Source: GCA-2731375 sp964507245 | Lineage (GTDB): Bacteria; Pseudomonadota; Alphaproteobacteria; GCA-2731375 | Length of the DNA stretch: 64,000 nucleotides | NCBI GenBank assembly: GCA_964507245.1 | Contig: CAZDQC010000001.1 | Coordinates: 1 to 64,000, forward strand | Direction: 5' to 3' | Shown: positions 62,385 to 64,000 of the stretch, one piece after another | How the letters are laid out: each line of letters opens with the position of its first letter | Numbering within the stretch: the stretch's first letter is position 1 | Made by a program: the position numbers and the translations under genes | Notes under the pieces: model-generated | Seen by the model: the letters and a program-made list of their open reading frames with translations, nothing else | Told to the model about the DNA's origin: nothing | Databases searched by the model: none

Positions 62385-63343
62385 TACAGAGGGAAGGTGT
62401 AAATAAACCGTGCGTTTTGTTGATTGAACCAATCCCTGCCTGGATTGTAGATCGGGCTCGGGAAGAATTTGACTTGATTGTTCTGCAGCATGAAACAGAG
62501 CGACCTGATGAATTCAACAACCGGTTAGAGGATATTCGTGGCATTGCTATGCCAGGATTTGCCAAGGTCCATGCGAACTTTATGGATTTGATGCCAAATC
62601 TCGAAATCGTCGCATGTTTTGGCGTTGGCTACGATGGCGCTGATGTAGAGTATGCCCTCAACCACGGAATTGCAGTAACCAATACGCCGGGCGTTCTAAC
62701 TGATTGCGTGGCAGACCTAGGTATGGCGCTAATTCTAGCAACTTTGCGAAGAGTCGTAAGTGGCGACAAATATGTGCGCTCTGGAAAATGGATAAATGAC
62801 GGGTTTATGGATCTGACAGATTCACCGCGTGGTCGTTGCATGGGCATTGTAGGCATGGGCCGCATTGGGCGGCAGTTAGCCAACCGTGCTGAGGCTTTTG
62901 GAATGTCTATCGCCTATCATAACCGGTCGAAAAGAGATGATGTTAGGTATTCGTATTTCTCTAACATTATCCAATTGGCGGAGGCGAGTGACGTTTTGGC
63001 ACTCACCTGCCCTGGGGGGGAAGAGACCCGAAATCTGATCAACGGCGATGTCCTATCCGCATTGGGGAAAAGGGGCTACTTGATCAACATCTCCCGAGGC
63101 AGTGTTGTTGACGAGGATGCCTTGGTCAAGGCGCTGATCCATCGCGAAATAGCGGGCGCTGGATTGGATGTATTTGCCGATGAACCCAATGTGCCCGAAG
63201 CTTTGTTGGCAATGGATTCAGTCGTTCTTCAACCTCATCACGCTAGCGCTACCATGGAGACCAGAACGGACATGGGAAATTTGACTATCGACAATCTGCT
63301 GGCCCACTTTGCAGGCCGGCCTTTGCCAAACAGGGTAGCCTAA
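62381..63343 (+). CDS. D-2-hydroxyacid dehydrogenase inserted between ccmE and ccmF
   Basis: The 320-residue product has the NAD motif GIVGMGRIGRQLA near 150, the catalytic Arg in NISRGSVVD, Glu in DVFADEPNV and His in QPHHAS. The substrate loop VACFGVGYDGADV matches glyoxylate/hydroxypyruvate reductases (GhrB-like). Its ATG overlaps the ccmE stop (ATGA), and ccmF begins 28 bp after it. It is therefore transcribed and probably translated with the ccm genes. No link between this enzyme and heme is known to me. Confidence 0.92.
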   Translation: MIQREGVNKPCVLLIEPIPAWIVDRAREEFDLIVLQHETERPDEFNNRLEDIRGIAMPGFAKVHANFMDLMPNLEIVACFGVGYDGADVEYALNHGIAVTNTPGVLTDCVADLGMALILATLRRVVSGDKYVRSGKWINDGFMDLTDSPRGRCMGIVGMGRIGRQLANRAEAFGMSIAYHNRSKRDDVRYSYFSNIIQLAEASDVLALTCPGGEETRNLINGDVLSALGKRGYLINISRGSVVDEDALVKALIHREIAGAGLDVFADEPNVPEALLAMDSVVLQPHHASATMETRTDMGNLTIDNLLAHFAGRPLPNRVA

Positions 63344-63371
63344 TGCTATCGGAACTGTGTCACGTCGGATC

Positions 63372-64000
63372 ATGATTGCTGAACTGGGACATTTCTCACT
63401 TGTACTGGCGATGTCGGTCGCTTTGGTCCAGGCTGTTTTTCCCTTGTTGGGAGCATGGCGTGGCGATTTCGGTTGGATAGGCTTGGCCCGACCTGCAGCA
63501 TTCGTTCAATTATTTCTTGTCGCCTTTGCCTTTGGCGCTTTGATGTATGCGTACATCACATCCGATTTTTCAGTGCTGAACGTTGCGACCAACTCCCATT
63601 CTGCAAAGCCATTGCTTTATAAAATCTCCGGAGTATGGGGCAATCATGAAGGGTCGCTTTTGTTGTGGTTATTGATCCTCGTCTTATTTGGTGCGGCCGT
63701 CGCTCTTTTTGGCGGAAATCTACCAGCAGAGTTTCGGGCTCGTGTTCTTTCTGTACAGGCAATGATTAGCGTCGGGTTTTTGGCGTTCGTGTTGTTCACA
63801 TCAAACCCGTTTGAAAGACTATTTCCGGTGCCGATTGATGGGCAAGGTCTCAATCCACTTTTGCAGGATCCCGGATTAGCTTTTCATCCGCCATTTCTGT
63901 ATCTTGGGTATGTCGGTTTCTCCATGGCCTTTTCTTTTGCCGTGGCGGCCTTGATTGAAGGACGCGTAGATGCGGCATGGGCGAGGTGGGTGAGACCATG
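63372..64000 (+). CDS. ccmF: Cytochrome c heme lyase subunit CcmF, 5' part
   Basis: This is the first 209 residues of a large membrane protein, cut by the window end. It starts MIAELGHFSLVLAMSVALVQ, with VWGNHEGSLLLWLLIL and FHPPFLYLGYVGFSMAF, all characteristic of CcmF. The tryptophan-rich WWD region lies past the end. CcmF with CcmH attaches heme to apocytochrome c. Confidence 0.95.
   Translation, partial: MIAELGHFSLVLAMSVALVQAVFPLLGAWRGDFGWIGLARPAAFVQLFLVAFAFGALMYAYITSDFSVLNVATNSHSAKPLLYKISGVWGNHEGSLLLWLLILVLFGAAVALFGGNLPAEFRARVLSVQAMISVGFLAFVLFTSNPFERLFPVPIDGQGLNPLLQDPGLAFHPPFLYLGYVGFSMAFSFAVAALIEGRVDAAWARWVRP

Noticed and set aside
1..64000. CRISPR array, prophage or insertion sequence
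   Set aside because: No regularly spaced repeats, phage structural genes or transposase motifs were found. The only direct repeats are the three-copy element and the artefact at 46.7 kb.

Overview
The window looks like a draft scaffold (five runs of exactly 100 N) from an alphaproteobacterium with roughly 50-55% GC, probably free-living and perhaps marine. The class assignment rests on gene order: argD-argF-hslO with overlapping ends, rsmB-rpe-heparinase II/III with a divergent DUF1674 (SDHAF4-like) gene, and yciB directly before a ccmABCDE(F) cytochrome c maturation operon. No rRNA, phage, transposase or CRISPR array was seen. There is one tRNA, tRNA-Gly(CCC).

Layout. 1-5.3 kb: the end of a SPOR-domain gene, a PhzF-like protein, an acyl-CoA synthetase and an Lhr-type DEXH helicase interrupted by a gap. 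5.6-10.6 kb: a catabolic block (class III PLP enzyme resembling DoeD or dialkylglycine decarboxylase, DoeB-like deacylase, HpcH/HpaI aldolase, EamA exporter). Its right part is marked by three copies of a 130-150 bp non-coding repeat. 10.6-25.3 kb: mixed oxidoreductases and transporters (2OG-Fe(II) oxygenase, SDRs, nitroreductase, LLM flavin enzyme, a cysteine-less Asp/Glu racemase-fold protein, P450, lone xanthine-dehydrogenase-type Mo subunit, class IV aminotransferase, broken MFS gene, cupin, BASS and EamA carriers). 25.4-29.1 kb: a fused HyuA-HyuB oxoprolinase.

29.2-32.7 kb: a TerB/J-domain protein followed at once by a 70-residue SelW-like selenoprotein. Its selenocysteine is read from an in-frame TGA, and a SECIS-like hairpin lies just downstream. 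It converges on a threonine aldolase / MaoC / D-hydroxyacid dehydrogenase operon. 32.9-42.1 kb: radical SAM fragment, CoA transferase, TrkH, RND efflux pair and an ArgE-type deacylase. 42.3-45.9 kb: lipoprotein, hslO, argF, argD. 46.3-53.5 kb: EamA carrier, Mo-bisPGD oxidoreductase plus class IV aminotransferase, and an operon of MFS, CysQ and PmbA. 53.6-64 kb: SDR, DUF1674, rsmB, rpe, heparinase, rpiA, yciB and ccmA-F, with a D-2-hydroxyacid dehydrogenase inserted between ccmE and ccmF.

Main points for follow-up: the selenoprotein and its SECIS, the three-copy repeat with its palindromic operator-like core, the repeated pairing of molybdoenzyme genes with class IV aminotransferases, and the hydroxyacid dehydrogenase inside the ccm operon. 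The sequence flanking the gap at 46.7 kb is a 55 bp duplicate. Collapsing it restores an intact gene, so that gap is an assembly artefact.
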